DNA from: Microplitis mediator
Lineage: Eukaryota > Arthropoda > Insecta > Hymenoptera > Braconidae
Length of the DNA: 64,000 nt
Assembly (NCBI RefSeq): GCF_029852145.1
Contig: NC_079973.1
Location: 17,067,921-17,131,920 of the forward strand
Reading direction: 5' to 3'
Each line of letters opens with the position of its first letter. Position 1 is the first letter of the stretch. The notes beneath the pieces are model-generated. The model did not search any database. It saw nothing but the letters and a program-made list of their open reading frames with translations, and was not told the DNA's origin. The position numbers and the translations under genes were made by a program. Of this stretch, positions 52,241 to 63,225 are shown piece by piece.

Positions 52241-52847
52241 ATATTTATGCCAAAGCTCAAGTCTGTAAACCGGATACTGCAAAATCGGGAGTATATTTAG
52301 TGTTCAACCTACTAAAACCCCCCACGGGAAAGCCGAAGGAAATTGATTTTGTCTATCTTTTTTAACATTGAATATCTAGATGACGATTTCAACGTCCAAT
52401 AGGTCTGACTTGCGATTCCAAAGTTCATTACGTCCGACTGACGATTCCAACGTTCATTACGCCCGACTGACGATTCAAATTTCGACTCGGGAAAAGACTT
52501 TAAATTTCGTTAAAATTGTTTTTTTAAAATACTCTCCTGACATAAGTGCCTTTCTTAAATTATTTAACTGCTATATAAAAGTGGAGATGATGTAAGTTGA
52601 CGACAATCCGGCTTTTAAGTTTGGCAACAGTAGGGCAGTATCTCTCCGCTTCGCGTTCAAGTTGTGCAAAAGTATTGAGTTGTTTTTTATATGAATAATA
52701 GCCGTTTATTTATATTTTTAAGTGTTGAATTACTGTTAATATTTTAAGTAGGCTTAATGATGATTTAGTATCAATAAAAGATGAATAAATTAAATGAGAA
52801 AAGAGAAGATAAGAGAAGAATATAAATGTTAAGAGAATAGAGGGAGG

Positions 52848-52907
52848 ATGGCAAACGACGACGAACAGCTTAATTGGGACACGGAGCGTGGCAAGCCGCG
52901 TCCGTAA
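52848..52907 (+). CDS. Small ORF, 19 codons, good initiation context
   Basis: ATG in the context AGGATGG (A at -3, G at +4) opens MANDDEQLNWDTERGKPRP and stops. The composition is hydrophilic and unlike chance frames here, and the surrounding 250 bp is GC-richer. It could be an upstream ORF, an exon start or chance. A 7-bp stem CGGATTG / CAATCCG follows at 52913-52933. Confidence 0.2.
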   Translation: MANDDEQLNWDTERGKPRP

Positions 52908-53134
52908 TCCCGGATTGTTTAGAGCAATCCGCAGGAGTTATCTGAACTAGTTAAGTCGAGCAAGTTTACTTTAGTTCACTTCAGACCATTCAAAATAGCA
53001 GTAACGTGGTCGCAAAAGCCAAAACCTCACTACATATAAGTTTATCGATCTTGGTGACTCTACAAACGACCGCCGACATAATATATATATATATACACTA
53101 ATGCAAAAAATTAAAGGATATATATATATATATC

Positions 53135-53649
53135 GGGGAGGGAGGGGCAAAAGGGGGTACTTAAGGAAATATCAAGTTTTCGAGGACTCAAATATGCTAA
53201 ATCTTTTTTTTTTAATGATATTCAAAGTAAATAGAAGAAATTTTCAGTTACCGTTGAAAAAAAAAATTTTTCATTTCTGCGGGCAAAGTGGGGTACCCCC
53301 TAAAAAAGGCAAAAAAAAAAAAATTTCTGGATTTTAAATGAATTTGATTAAGTTGAATTTTTTTGTAAGTAATTTACATGAAGAAAAATTACATTTTACA
53401 TGTTTATTGGAGACAAAAGAAGAAAACAAATTTTTAATAGTTTTTATCATAAAACAAACGTCATTAATATTTTTCAACTGACAATTGATTTTTGGAAAAG
53501 TTTACCAAAAAAAATTCAAAGAAACGCTCAATTGTATTTACAGAAGTGATTTTGGAATGTTTAAAAACCATTTAAAATATAAAATTTTTTTCTATAAAAT
53601 TTTGGGGGTACACCGTTTTGCCTACCCTACCCCCTTTTGCCCCCCCTTC

Positions 53650-53652
<3 letters not shown>
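53135..53652. mobile_element. Family T TIR element, copy 2
   Basis: About 518 bp, near-identical to 31998-32509 with the same G-rich inverted ends. The left flank is TATC and the right flank is a long (TA)n (53653-53722). Confidence 0.85.

Positions 53653-53722
<70 letters not shown>
53653..53722. repeat. (TA)n microsatellite, 70 bp
   Basis: Pure TA repeat directly after family T copy 2. Confidence 0.95.
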
Positions 53723-53725
<3 letters not shown>

Positions 53726-54774
53726 TACTAGCGTAATGAAATCTCTTTTAATTTACGATTATACTCTTCAAGTTTTAAAAATGTACATAAAGTCTCGAGA
53801 GTGAAATGTTTTAAAAAAATTATTTCTCTCATTTTTTCGGTTTATATTTTTTTTTAATGTTGACTGCGACTTCCGCTTAAAACAATTAAAGAAGAAGAAG
53901 AAGGAAACATTAAGGAAGCACTAAATTTGTAGGTCGTCATGAGGGAATAATTATTATTTTTTCTTCTTTTTCTGTTAGACTTGTTTTATTTTACAGCTAA
54001 ATTATTGACTGTATATTTTAATTTTAATTTAATTTAATTTTTTTTATTCAATGTAATTAAATAGATATATATATAAAAATCATGTTTCATACTAACAAAT
54101 AAGCAAATAAAATTCATCATGTTCTTACAAACGCAAAGATAAAACAAAGTGTATTTACTATATACGCATCTCAAAATAATAACAGTCTTGTCCATGCGTT
54201 TCAAGTTGAAGATACACCATAGCATGGCCCACAGCTCGGACCTTATACTTAGGTTATTATCTTTTGAATATAGGGATACCAATCCTTATTATCTTCATTA
54301 TTTTTTAGTCATTACAAATTTTAATATCCCTTCTATTTTTACGATAACTTTTTTTTTAGCTATAAAATTATCATTTTTTATTTTCATGCACGTGCGCTGT
54401 TTTTTTTTCTTTTCAATTTGATAATGCCATTAGTTTATTCTAAAAGATTTTATAGAAATCAATATATTGCTTTTATTCCCATGGTGGAATTTTCAAAGAA
54501 CTTCGCCATAGTTTATCATAATTCATTGAGTAAGTTTGCAAATCTTCGTTCGAAGATGAGCAAAAGCGGTCAACTAGATTCAAAATAGTAGGCATTTAAT
54601 TTTTCAAAAATAACGAAAAATGCTACTTTTGTGGATAACTTTAATGAAAACATATAACCTCAACGGTGGGAGGAACAACAAAACTCATAAAAAACGATAT
54701 ATTTTCCTTTTTTTATTTTTTGTTTTACGATAGTTTTTCCAATTTTAATCAGTTCAAAGCTACATGATGGTCCA
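53723..54774. other. AT-rich intergenic DNA
   Basis: No gene recognised; open frames of 82 and 90 codons at 54034-54421 overlap on opposite strands and are not believed. Confidence 0.5.
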
Positions 54775-54987
54775 CTGCGTTTTGGGCCCAAGACAAAAAA
54801 TCCCCGACAAAATATCCCGGACAAAATATCCCTGTGATTAAATATCCCCGACAAAAAATCCCCGACAGAATATTCCCGTGACAAAAATGTCCCCGCGACA
54901 AAAAATCATCGTAGCATAATATTAATGAAAATAATTGTTCTTTATATATTTATGTAGTTGAATTATGATTGTTTGTTATATATATAC

Positions 54988-56027
54988 ATTGTAACGGGAA
55001 ATTCGCTACCGGGGATCTACCGGAGTGAAGTCCGAATACACTTACGATTATTGGCAACCTTGTTCAAATATTAGTAAGTTGGGCGCCAGGTGAATTAATA
55101 ACCACCGATAAACAATTTTTATATAATACTAATCAGGGTAGCGGGTCGGGGAAAGGCCAGGCACTTACGACTACGATTCAATAATTGTTCAGATTTAAAA
55201 AAAATAAAATTAGCGTATATTCAACCAAATAACAAATTGATCGATATCACAAACAACATAATCAGTTCATAAAGCAAAACAAAAGAAAAGTCGCCGAAAC
55301 TCGGCTTAAGACTCGATATAAACCAAAGTAAACAAACAAAACAAAAAAGTAACCACTCAATATATCATACAGTTCATTCCTGTTCAGCATACGATTCGAT
55401 CACACACATACAACTGCATGTCTTAACGAAATACTTGACGTGTGACGTCAGAGTATTTTTCACGGCGAAGGCTCGTCTGTCGTTACGGACAAGAGACAGA
55501 TAATCCGCGGTTCTCCGAAATTTTCGAATAAAATAAAACAATATAATATAATTTTATGTCATTCACTCGTTCAAATTATTACCATTCCTTAACCATACGC
55601 AATTAATTAACTAATTTCGTTATTATAAAACACACGCACAACGACACACTTCGCTCGTTAACAAACAAACAAACAAAAAAAAACTCGATGTTGCGCGCAC
55701 CACACTACGTCACTTGATCAAGTCACGCCGATACTTCGGCCAATTCCATTGTTCAATCAAACAACTCGACTTATTGTTCACTATTCATTATTGTACGAAA
55801 TTTCACTGTTCTTTCATCACAAATATTAATTGTTCCTCAAGAAAAAACAAAACGCGGCCGTTTCGTTCAACGTCTCAACCGGATCTCTCTATCCATCTCC
55901 TCAATCGATTCCTCCATCAAAGTTCCTATTCCCGTCATAGATGTCACCAAATCTATTGCTCACCGGATAACCAGTCATTCATTCAAATTATTTTTAAACC
56001 ACGGGTCGACGTCGAATTTTTCACGTG
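54988..56027. mobile_element. Possible solo LTR (TGTAAC...GTTACA)
   Basis: Starts TGTAACGGGAAATTCGC and ends CACGTGTTACA, the inverted hexamer expected of Ty3-like LTRs. On the minus strand CTGGCGCCCAACTTAC near 55083-55098 resembles a primer-binding site, but its orientation does not fit an LTR ending at 56027. No partner LTR or polymerase is in the window. A promoter-rich captured segment is an alternative. Confidence 0.3.
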
Positions 56028-56032
56028 TTACA

Positions 56033-56038
<6 letters not shown>

Positions 56039-56082
<44 letters not shown>
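56039..56082. repeat. (TA)n microsatellite, 44 bp
   Basis: Pure TA repeat after ACACACAC. Confidence 0.95.
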
Positions 56083-56085
<3 letters not shown>

Positions 56086-56196
56086 GTGGTTCGGCTTCAC
56101 TCCGCGAGATGGCATCTACAGCTCGCGCCTCTCGCAGTATCTCGTCCCTATGCCTGTTTCAATATATAACATTTCCAACACGGCGTCTTAGGTGGG

Positions 56197-56242
56197 GTAT
56201 ACGATCGACACACCGAACTGAGGAGTCTCAGTTATCGTATAC
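56197..56242. other. Two-stage hairpin in CpG-rich segment
   Basis: Outer stem GTATACGAT / ATCGTATAC (9 bp) and inner stem AACTGAG / CTCAGTT (7 bp, GAGT loop), separated by a 10-nt one-sided bulge. It lies next to GGCGTCTTAGGTGGG in the GC-richer part of the foldback. Could form in RNA or as a cruciform; function unknown. Confidence 0.6.
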
Positions 56243-57212
56243 TTAGACGAAACGCTTCTCTCCCCACAAATAACTTTTTCTATCTCTCCTCTTCTCACCA
56301 TCTCTCACAACGTTTCACTCTTTGGTAGTTGGCGACTTAGGCAGTGATTATTGCAATCTAATCCTAAGGTATCGTCGCCAAATATATATATATCAAGTCC
56401 TTCACAATTTTTGAAAAATGAAACTACACATTAAATGTTTTTTTTTTTTTGTACACGAAATACATCTTTTATTTTTAATTTTTTATTCGTTAAGGCATAT
56501 AAACTTTTTTTCTTTTTAACACACATAAATTGCCCATTATTTACTTCTTAATTTTTAAAAATAACACTCATAGATTAGTAATAAATTACGAACCAGTCAA
56601 AGAAATTCATCTTACGATCCGATTCATAATTACGATATCTATTTTTTATATTATTGCATTGCATAATGTTGATCAGACATTCATATTTTTATCATAGTAT
56701 AAATATGAGATTACAGAATAATCAATGATTGATATATATTTGTAAAAATTAATTTTTATATTTATAAAATTTTCACTTGATATTTATTTTTTATTGTTGT
56801 TGATAATATACTTTATAAAATATGTATAACAATATGCCTTTTTCACAGATTTTGTGTGCGTAGAATTATAAAATATATAAACCTATACGCTTGAAACAAT
56901 ATTGTGCCCTTTTTTCACAGGTTATATGTGCGTGTAATTATAAAATATATAAACCTATATGCTTGAAATAGTACTGTACCATTCTTCACAGGTTACATGT
57001 GTTGTAATTATAAGAAAATTGGACCAATACTTTTTGGAAAATTCTCGTCAATGAAATAACTGATATTAATTAATTGTCATGGGGATATTTTGTGTGGGTT
57101 TATTTTGACGGGGGATTTTTTGTCAGGGGTATATTTTATCGCAGGGATATTTTGTCGGGGATATTTTGTCTTGGGCCCAAAACGCGTGTCACCGATTGTA
57201 AAATTTCATATA

Positions 57213-57543
57213 CACGGAAAGAAAAAAATGGGAATTTTTCCGATTTTACTTGGGAAAAATTCCTTTGCTGGCATTGTAAATTGTATCATGTCGACATGTG
57301 AATTGTAACAATGTCACATGGTAAATTTTGCTTTGTTACATTGGAATTATTCCTATATTGACAATGTAAATTTTCCTATGTCAACATTGGAAAAATAACT
57401 ATGTAATATAGGAACAATTCCCATGTCGACATTGAAAAAATTCCTATATTAACATTGTTGGAATTCCTCTAATGCCATGGAAAAATTCTCCAATGTCAAC
57501 ATGGGAAAAATCCCCATGTTAACAAAGTAGAAATTTCCATGTG
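57213..57543. mobile_element. 331-bp foldback MITE of ATGTCAACATGG words
   Basis: Left CACGGAAAGAAAAAAATGGG and right AGAAATTTCCATGTG with TA on both sides (57211-57212, 57544-57545). The interior is a degenerate, roughly 21-bp array of TTCCTATGTCAACATTGG-like units, each partly palindromic. Non-coding. Confidence 0.75.
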
Positions 57544-57652
57544 TATAAAAGTGAAATATTTGTAAACTGATGTTTTTTTTAAGTAATTTATTAAGTAAAT
57601 CAAAATAATTTCATTAAATTGATGATTATATATTGTCGGAAACACGATGTAA

Positions 57653-58009
57653 GGGAGCCTGGGCACGAAGGTCCCCCTGGGGTACGAAGGCCCCCCTCAA
57701 AAATTAGGTAAAAATTTTATTTTTCGTTTTCCGTCAAGTTATGACCTCTATAATGTTTTTAGCATATTTTACGTCAATATGTGATATGTGGGGCAAAATG
57801 GACCACTCGAAAAAAAAATTGTAACGAAAAAATTTTTTTTTTTTTTCCGTAAAGTTAATTTTTTCGTTACAATTTTTTTTCGAGTGATCTATTTTGCCCC
57901 AAATATCACATATTGACCTAAAATATGCTAAAAACATTATAGAGGTCATAACTTGATGGAAAATAAAAAAAAAAATTTTACCTAATTTTCGAGGGGGCCT
58001 TCGAGCCCC
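57653..58009. mobile_element. Foldback with long AT-rich arms
   Basis: GGGGTACGAAGGCCCCC at 57679 pairs with GGGGGCCTTCGAGCCCC ending 58009. In between about 150-bp arms (including TTATGACCTCTATAATG and its inverse) are nearly perfect around a T-rich centre. Left outer GGGAGCCTGGGCACGAAGG has no partner, so the right end is truncated. The 123-codon minus-strand frame across it is a palindrome artefact. Confidence 0.8.
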
Positions 58010-58229
58010 AGAAAAGAAGAAAAATTTTTTTTTCGATTTTTTACAAAATTTCGATTGACTCTTCCAAATAGACGAAAAAAAGAACTCTAAGTCAATTTTT
58101 TTCATCTAATTCCTATCATAAAAACCTCTTTTATATAATAATCGTGATCGCTACTAAAAGGCAGTGTTAAATTTTGCTGGTGAAAATTGCAAAAATCATA
58201 CTGTCAATCATGTAACTGTGTAGATTACT

Positions 58230-58609
58230 ATAATTTCGAACAGTAACTGTTCGAGTGTAGCACACGAGTGGTTACGGTGTTGCACCAGAATGAGTCGTGA
58301 GCAGCACCAGACTGAGTACGGTGTTGCACCCGAACCAGTCGTGTCTAGCACCGTACTCAGTCTGGTGCGCCACCCGAATGGCAACAACGGCAGCACCAGA
58401 CTGAGTACGGTGCTAGACACGACTGGTTCATGTGCACACACGAATCAGTATTGTTCTGCACACGACTGATTACGGTGCTGCAATTCGGGTGCTGCACCAG
58501 ACTGAGTACGGTGCTAGACACGACTGGTTCGGGTGCGCACCAGAACCAGTCGTGTGCTTGCCCTCATTTTTTCTTGCACACGACTCAGTCGGGTTTCAAT
58601 TTTTCCGTG
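58230..58609. mobile_element. GC-rich array of inverted CACGACTGG / GTACGGTGC units
   Basis: GCACCAGACTGAGTACGG occurs near 58304, 58393 and 58494, and its inverse CCGTACTCAGTCTGGTGC near 58350. ACACGACTGGTTC and GAACCAGTCGTG alternate likewise. The right end is TTTTTCCGTG followed by TA, matching the CACGGAAAAA terminus of other MITEs here. The left terminus is unclear. Short frames through it are artefacts. Confidence 0.7.
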
Positions 58610-59244
58610 TATACAGTAAAAACAGTTAACTTGTTTCAAGAAAAATATTGCCTTCTGAATTTTCTTTCTTGATTCAATAAAAGTAAAACACTTGATTCAA
58701 AAATTTTTTTTTGGTTTAAGACAGTAGATTCTCTAGCTCCAAAAAAATTTATTTTTGAAGCGAAATTGAAAATTTCTTGGTTTAAGAGAAGAAATTCTTG
58801 CCCGAAGAAAAAAAATTTCTCAGTCCAAAAAATCAATGTTTTGAACGAAAAAAAGTTTACTACGGCCAAGAAACTTTTTCTTGCCCCAAGGAAAAAATGT
58901 TCTTGCCCAGATCCAAAAAATAAACGTCTTGATTGAAAAAAAAAAACCCTTGGACCAAGAAATAATCTCTTGGCCCAAGATAAAAATTCTCTTGCTCCGA
59001 AAAATAAATCGCTCAAGTGAAAACAAAAGTTGCTTGGGCCAAGAAAAAAAAATTTCTTGCCCCAGAAGTTTGCTTCTTTAATAATGGCTTAAATTTTTCT
59101 CAGTCAAAAATGTATTCTCTCTTCGAAAGATTGACGTGTTGGTTTTTTTATTTGAAACGTAATTTTTGTTTTTTTATTTCGAGAAAAATTATTTAAGTAA
59201 ACATTAATATTAAATATTAAAGTCATGATGTATTATAGGATATA

Positions 59245-59562
59245 CACGGAGAAAAATGTTGGTTCAAAATCTACCAATTTTTATTATGCTGTCGACGAAA
59301 CTTGAAACAGGAAGGGAAGCATCCAAAAAATTATTATGCTCATACGAAAAATTATTATGCTGTATCATAATACTTACTACGCGCGAGACACTTATCGATA
59401 AGATTTAATAAAAATTGCTTCCATACATTATAATAATTGTGATGCGGCATAATAATTTTTCATAAGAGCATAATAATTTTTTGGATGCTTCCCTTCCTGT
59501 TTCAAGTTTCGTCGATAGCATAATAAAAATTGGTAGGTTTTGAACCAACATTTTTCTCCGTG
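59245..59562. mobile_element. 318-bp near-perfect foldback MITE, TA duplication
   Basis: Ends CACGGAGAAAAATGTTGG and its inverse. Arms of about 120 bp (including GAAACTTGAAACAGGAAGGG) pair almost without mismatch, implying a young element. TA lies at 59243-59244 and 59563-59564. It is nested in 58612-60083 and interrupts the coding-like fragment there. Confidence 0.9.
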
Positions 59563-59740
59563 TACTAGAATACAATCTAAAAAGGTATTTGTCTCTCTGT
59601 CAAATGACAGAGGAGTACTCGTGTCAGAATTGCTTCCAAGCTTGGAATATAAAACTTCTGAAATAAGTTTCTTACCAGGGACACTACAAATTGTAAGCAC
59701 GATCTTGTGGCGAGCACGGAACTACTCCCGCTGCTGCTGC
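59563..59740 (-). pseudogene. Coding-like fragment captured in a foldback
   Basis: On the minus strand one frame stays open for about 52 codons with balanced composition: RARHKIVLTICSVPGKK, LISEVLYSKLGSNSDTS, TPLSFDRETNTFLDCIL. Removing the nested MITE, the frame reads a few residues further to a stop. Upstream an in-frame TAG and the foldback arm cut it short. The opposite strand is also open over part of the stretch. I recognise no domain; it may be an exon or an old transposase piece. Confidence 0.3.
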
Positions 59741-60091
59741 CTAGCACCGGTGACTTTCCCCTTCTCCATATCGATCTTTTCTCCCAAGAAATTTTTTCTC
59801 TTGGCTTCAGCAACTTGTGTTATCTTGGTCGGAGAATACAAAAATACTTGCGTGAAAAAAATAGTACTTGTTCCAAAAAATTTTATTTTCTTTAACCAAA
59901 AAAATGTAACATTGCTACAATAAAATAATGTATCTTGTTCCAAAAAAAAATTTTGATTCAAGATAAAAGTTTAAAGATAATTGTTTACTTGGTGCAAGTA
60001 AATTGTTATTTTCCAAATCGATCAGAAAAAATTTCTTGAATCAAGAATATTTTCTTTGATTCAAGTTAACTGTTTTTTCTGTGTGCGTATA

Positions 60092-60540
60092 TAAATATTC
60101 TATAACTTTTGAACGGGTGAACCGATTTGGATCTTTAAAATGGCATTGGAAGCGGGTTATCAATTTCTAGATACTGTTAGAAATTGAGATTGATCGATAC
60201 AGTACGTTTTGAGTTATTTCAGAAATAAAAATGTTTGAAAAATGTTTTTTTTTTTTTATATCTTTTAGAGTACTTGATGGGTTGATTTCAAATTTAATCA
60301 GATTCAAAGCTCTATAAGCCATGCCGTATGTCGTTTCAACCATTTAAATCGGATTAATTTTTCAAGAGATATCGTTGTCAAAAGAATTTCCAATCAGTGT
60401 TTTTTTCTATAAGCTCCGAAATTGTAAAATTTATTGATTCTAAAATTTTTTTATCATTAGAGGCTGCAAAATTGCGTCGAGTACCGTCTTAAACATGAAA
60501 ACCCGTTGACTATACTTTATTTTTCCCGGATGACGTATAT
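60092..60540 (+). mobile_element. Family A relic, copy A8
   Basis: Diverged blocks in family order: TATAACTTTTGAACGGGTGAACCGATTTGG, shortened internal units with TCAAGAGATATCGTTGTC, and the A/T palindromic spacer. Both ends are absent. Confidence 0.55.
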
Positions 60541-60935
60541 TATAATTCATCATATGTTCCAATACTTACACCGGTCCTTTGTCTAGTTAGTTTCCAGATT
60601 TTCCTGATTCTTACTTTTTGTTTTACGATAAATTTGCAAATTTCAATAAAGGTTTAAATGTACGTGGTTGATCTCTGTGTTGCGGTGAAGACTTCTCAAT
60701 TCTATTTTTTACAGTGTTTAAAATCAAAATTCACGAACTGTAAAAAAAAAAATTGATTTTTAATTCAATTTTTTATTTATTTATTAATTTATTTCCTGGT
60801 AAAACAAAAATTCTAAAGAAGTGCGATTACACCTATGCTTAGAACCAGTACATTGTATATGACAGTGATACATAAATTACTTGAATTAATAGACTTACAT
60901 ATTAATAATACAGTGTAACGTTCATACCCAGACAA

Positions 60936-61157
60936 GAAAGTACGACGGACCCAGGCTTGACCCAGGCTTGGTTCAACTATGTAGCTCTGGGCCAAACGTA
61001 AGCCAGACTTGTTCCAGCCTTGGTAGAATTCTGGAATGATAACGTCGTGCCAAGCCTGGTTGCCAGCCCTGACCCATGCTTGCTTGCCAGACTTGGACCA
61101 GGCTTGGTTGCCAGACTTGGCCCATGCATCGACAAAACAAATAAATTTAATTTAAAA
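60936..61157. repeat. GC-rich minisatellite arm C2
   Basis: Close relative of 40848-41075, with the same lead AGAAAGTACGACGGACCCAG, the same TTGCCAGACTTGG units and the same end CAAATAAATTTAATTTAAAAAA. It abuts family A copy A9 directly. Confidence 0.8.
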
Positions 61158-61710
61158 AATCTGTCTATCGGTTGACCCTGCGGCCAGCCCTGAAACTTCC
61201 CGCTGTTTTCAAGCTCAAGGAGCTCGAAAACATTGTTGAGAATACATTTTCGAGCTCTTCGAGCTTGAAAATACTTTTGTATGCCATTGTTTTCGAAAAA
61301 AACGAATGGACCGATTTTGATGGCTAAGGTGGCAATCGGCGCGTTTTATTGAGTTTAAAAATTTTTTTTTTTCGTAATTCGCCAATATTTTCGAGTCTAC
61401 TTGATCAAATGATCTGAAATTTTCAGAAAAGTTGATGGCCAATAAGTTCTTTCGATTGCCACCTTAACCATCCAAATCGGTTTATTAGTTAAAAAGTTAC
61501 CCGAGTCGAAATTTAGCGCCTTCCTTAACTCTTCTATGGTCGGACTTATTTCGGACTTGAGGATTCAAAGTCGGAGCTGGTCCCATGTTAAATGAAGTCC
61601 GATTTTGAACCTCCAAGTGTTACAAATTTCCGTTTTCACCATTAAGGGGTCTAAAGTCGGAATTGCAGGAATAAAAATTAGTTCCGATTTTGAACCTCTG
61701 TATCCGACTT

Positions 61711-61845
<135 letters not shown>

Positions 61846-62349
61846 AACTGCACAATTAATATTATTAATAATAGAAACAATAGAAATTTATACTTTTAAA
61901 ATATTATATTGTTATTGTTTAATACTAAAATTATTATGAGTACATAACTATTATTATATAATAATTATTGTTAAAATTATTGATATTAAAAAAAGTTTTT
62001 TTTATGCTCATATTCGTACTACAACGAATGGATAATCTCTGATATCAATCATGCATGTTATAGTAATGTCCTATCATATGCGAAGTTTAAAAATTCTGAT
62101 AGTCTAAAAACAGAAACGGTCACTAAATAAGATTTTTTCACAAAATAAAACTAAATAAAAATGAGTCATTAAAGTCACTCGGTGAACGCCATCAGTGATC
62201 AATGATTTACAAAGACGTTAGATGATTTTTTTCAGTGCCAGTTGTCGAATCTGTAAGAAGCAGAAATTGAAGATAATATCACTCTAATAATTAATTAACA
62301 TCACGATTCATTATTGAAGAATCTTGTTATAAACGAATAAATTCACTTA

Positions 62350-62497
62350 CCTGATTCATAGCCACTAATTGCTGTGCCTATGTTCATGTTATCATGGTGG
62401 ATGTATTGATGGTGATTCCCAGAACCTCCATAGTAATTCATTGGATAATATTGCTGTGGATATCCATTGTATATGTGTATTTTTACACTGATATAAC
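62350..62497 (-). pseudogene. Exon captured by the foldback, unidentified Y/N/H/G-rich protein
   Basis: Minus strand. The donor is strong (GAATCAG then GTAAGTG, exon end 62355) and a plausible acceptor is TTATATCAG (exon start near 62497). The frame between reads VKIHIYNGYPQQYYPMNYYG and continues SGNHHQYIHHDNMNIG then TAISGYES, with no stop. Such Y/Q/N/H/G-rich segments are common in low-complexity regions of insect transcription factors and RNA-binding proteins; I cannot name the gene. The incoming junction leaves two bases to complete a codon, and the outgoing one leaves one. It lies wholly inside a transposable element, so it is a copy or relocated exon. The frame is intact, so it could still be spliced into a transcript. 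Confidence 0.5.
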
Positions 62498-63030
62498 TTT
62501 GAATTGAAAATTAATTATTTGACTTCTAATTTTAGCAGTTAATTATAAGAAAAAAATTTGTTATGTTTTTATTCACTATTGCTTTGAAAATTAACACTTA
62601 ATTATTGCTGAACACTCTTATAGAATAGAATATTATAATGATATCTAAATGAAGTTAAAACAAATTAAATTGCATCATGCTATTGCAATAGTAAAAAATT
62701 TGAAGTATGTATAAATCATCAATAGAACAGATGTACATCATAGGTACATATGGACAACGATTTTTGTTATGATTAATTGATTTTTTATTATTCTTGATCA
62801 AAAATTATTTATCATTACATGATAAATTTAATTTTATCGGATTTGGGGGTTCAAAGTCGGACTTCTCGCGAAGCAGTCGGACTTGGGGGTTCAAAGTCGG
62901 ACCTCTCGCGAAGTAGTCAGACTTGGGGGTTCAATATCGGAGCTAGTCGGACTTAGAGGCTCAGAGTAGGAACTATCTAGGACTAGGAGGATCAATGTAG
63001 GCGCTATATTTCGACTCGGGTATAGATCGG

Positions 63031-63031
<1 letters not shown>

Positions 63032-63067
<36 letters not shown>
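63032..63067. repeat. (CA)n microsatellite of family A
   Basis: The family A dinucleotide tract on the right side of the split copy A9. Confidence 0.9.
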
Positions 63068-63071
<4 letters not shown>

Positions 63072-63225
63072 TACAGACACTCGGACATCATTCTGAAAAT
63101 AGTCAGAATAGCTTCCTACGACCTCAAAACGTTGACATCTGATGAAATTTCGATTTTCGCAAATCGGGGTGAAAACAATAATTTCCCAATTTTTCGAAAA
63201 TCGTCGATTTTCTTAGCGGGAAGTT

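Larger units (their letters stand above)
50343..52491. mobile_element. 2.15-kb composite foldback, CCCGAG ends
   Basis: Outer ends CCCGAGTCGAAATTTGAATC and the exact inverse at 52472-52491, flanked by AA on each side. Further in, left AATCGTCAGT... pairs with right ACTGACGATT, and the arm CAATTTCCTTCGGCTTTCCC at 51300 pairs with GGGAAAGCCGAAGGAAATTG near 52328. The core holds roughly 140-bp tandem units carrying GAACTTTGGCACAAATATTC, direct on the left and inverted on the right. Two other elements are nested in it. Short frames reading these units are not genes. Confidence 0.85.
54775..57192. mobile_element. 2.4-kb foldback with GGGGATATTTTGTC arms
   Basis: The left arm (54775-54905) begins near CACTGCGTTTTGGGCCCAAG, and the right arm (57079-57192) ends CTTGGGCCCAAAACGCGTG. 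Both arms consist of about 16-bp units (GACAAAATATCCCC or the inverse). Between them lie about 2.1 kb including a CpG-rich segment at 54988-56400. Exact outer ends and target duplication could not be fixed. Confidence 0.7.
58612..60083. mobile_element. 1.47-kb foldback element (TTCTTG-type) with captured DNA
   Basis: Left TACAGTAAAAACAGTTAACTTG-like and right CAAGTTAACTG then TTTTTTCTGTG form the inverted ends. Arms of about 450 and 250 bp are degenerate arrays of CTTGGCCCAAGAA-like words. The core (59566 to about 59770) is GC-richer and coding-like, and a 318-bp MITE is nested at 59245-59562. Same family as 44489-46022. Confidence 0.75.

Noticed and set aside
55714..56246. Longest open frame in the window, 151 codons, plus an overlapping 73-codon frame
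   Set aside because: Part is (TA)n translated as IY repeats; the rest is S/H/R-rich with no domain, and the frame is not supported by splice or codon patterns.
57734..58105. 123-codon minus-strand frame
   Set aside because: Spans a near-perfect palindrome, so both strands are open for the same reason; composition is K/F/S-rich.
58636..59081. Overlapping frames of 126, 68 and 66 codons
   Set aside because: They read the CTTGGCCCAAGAA foldback array and give repetitive F/L/G-rich peptides.
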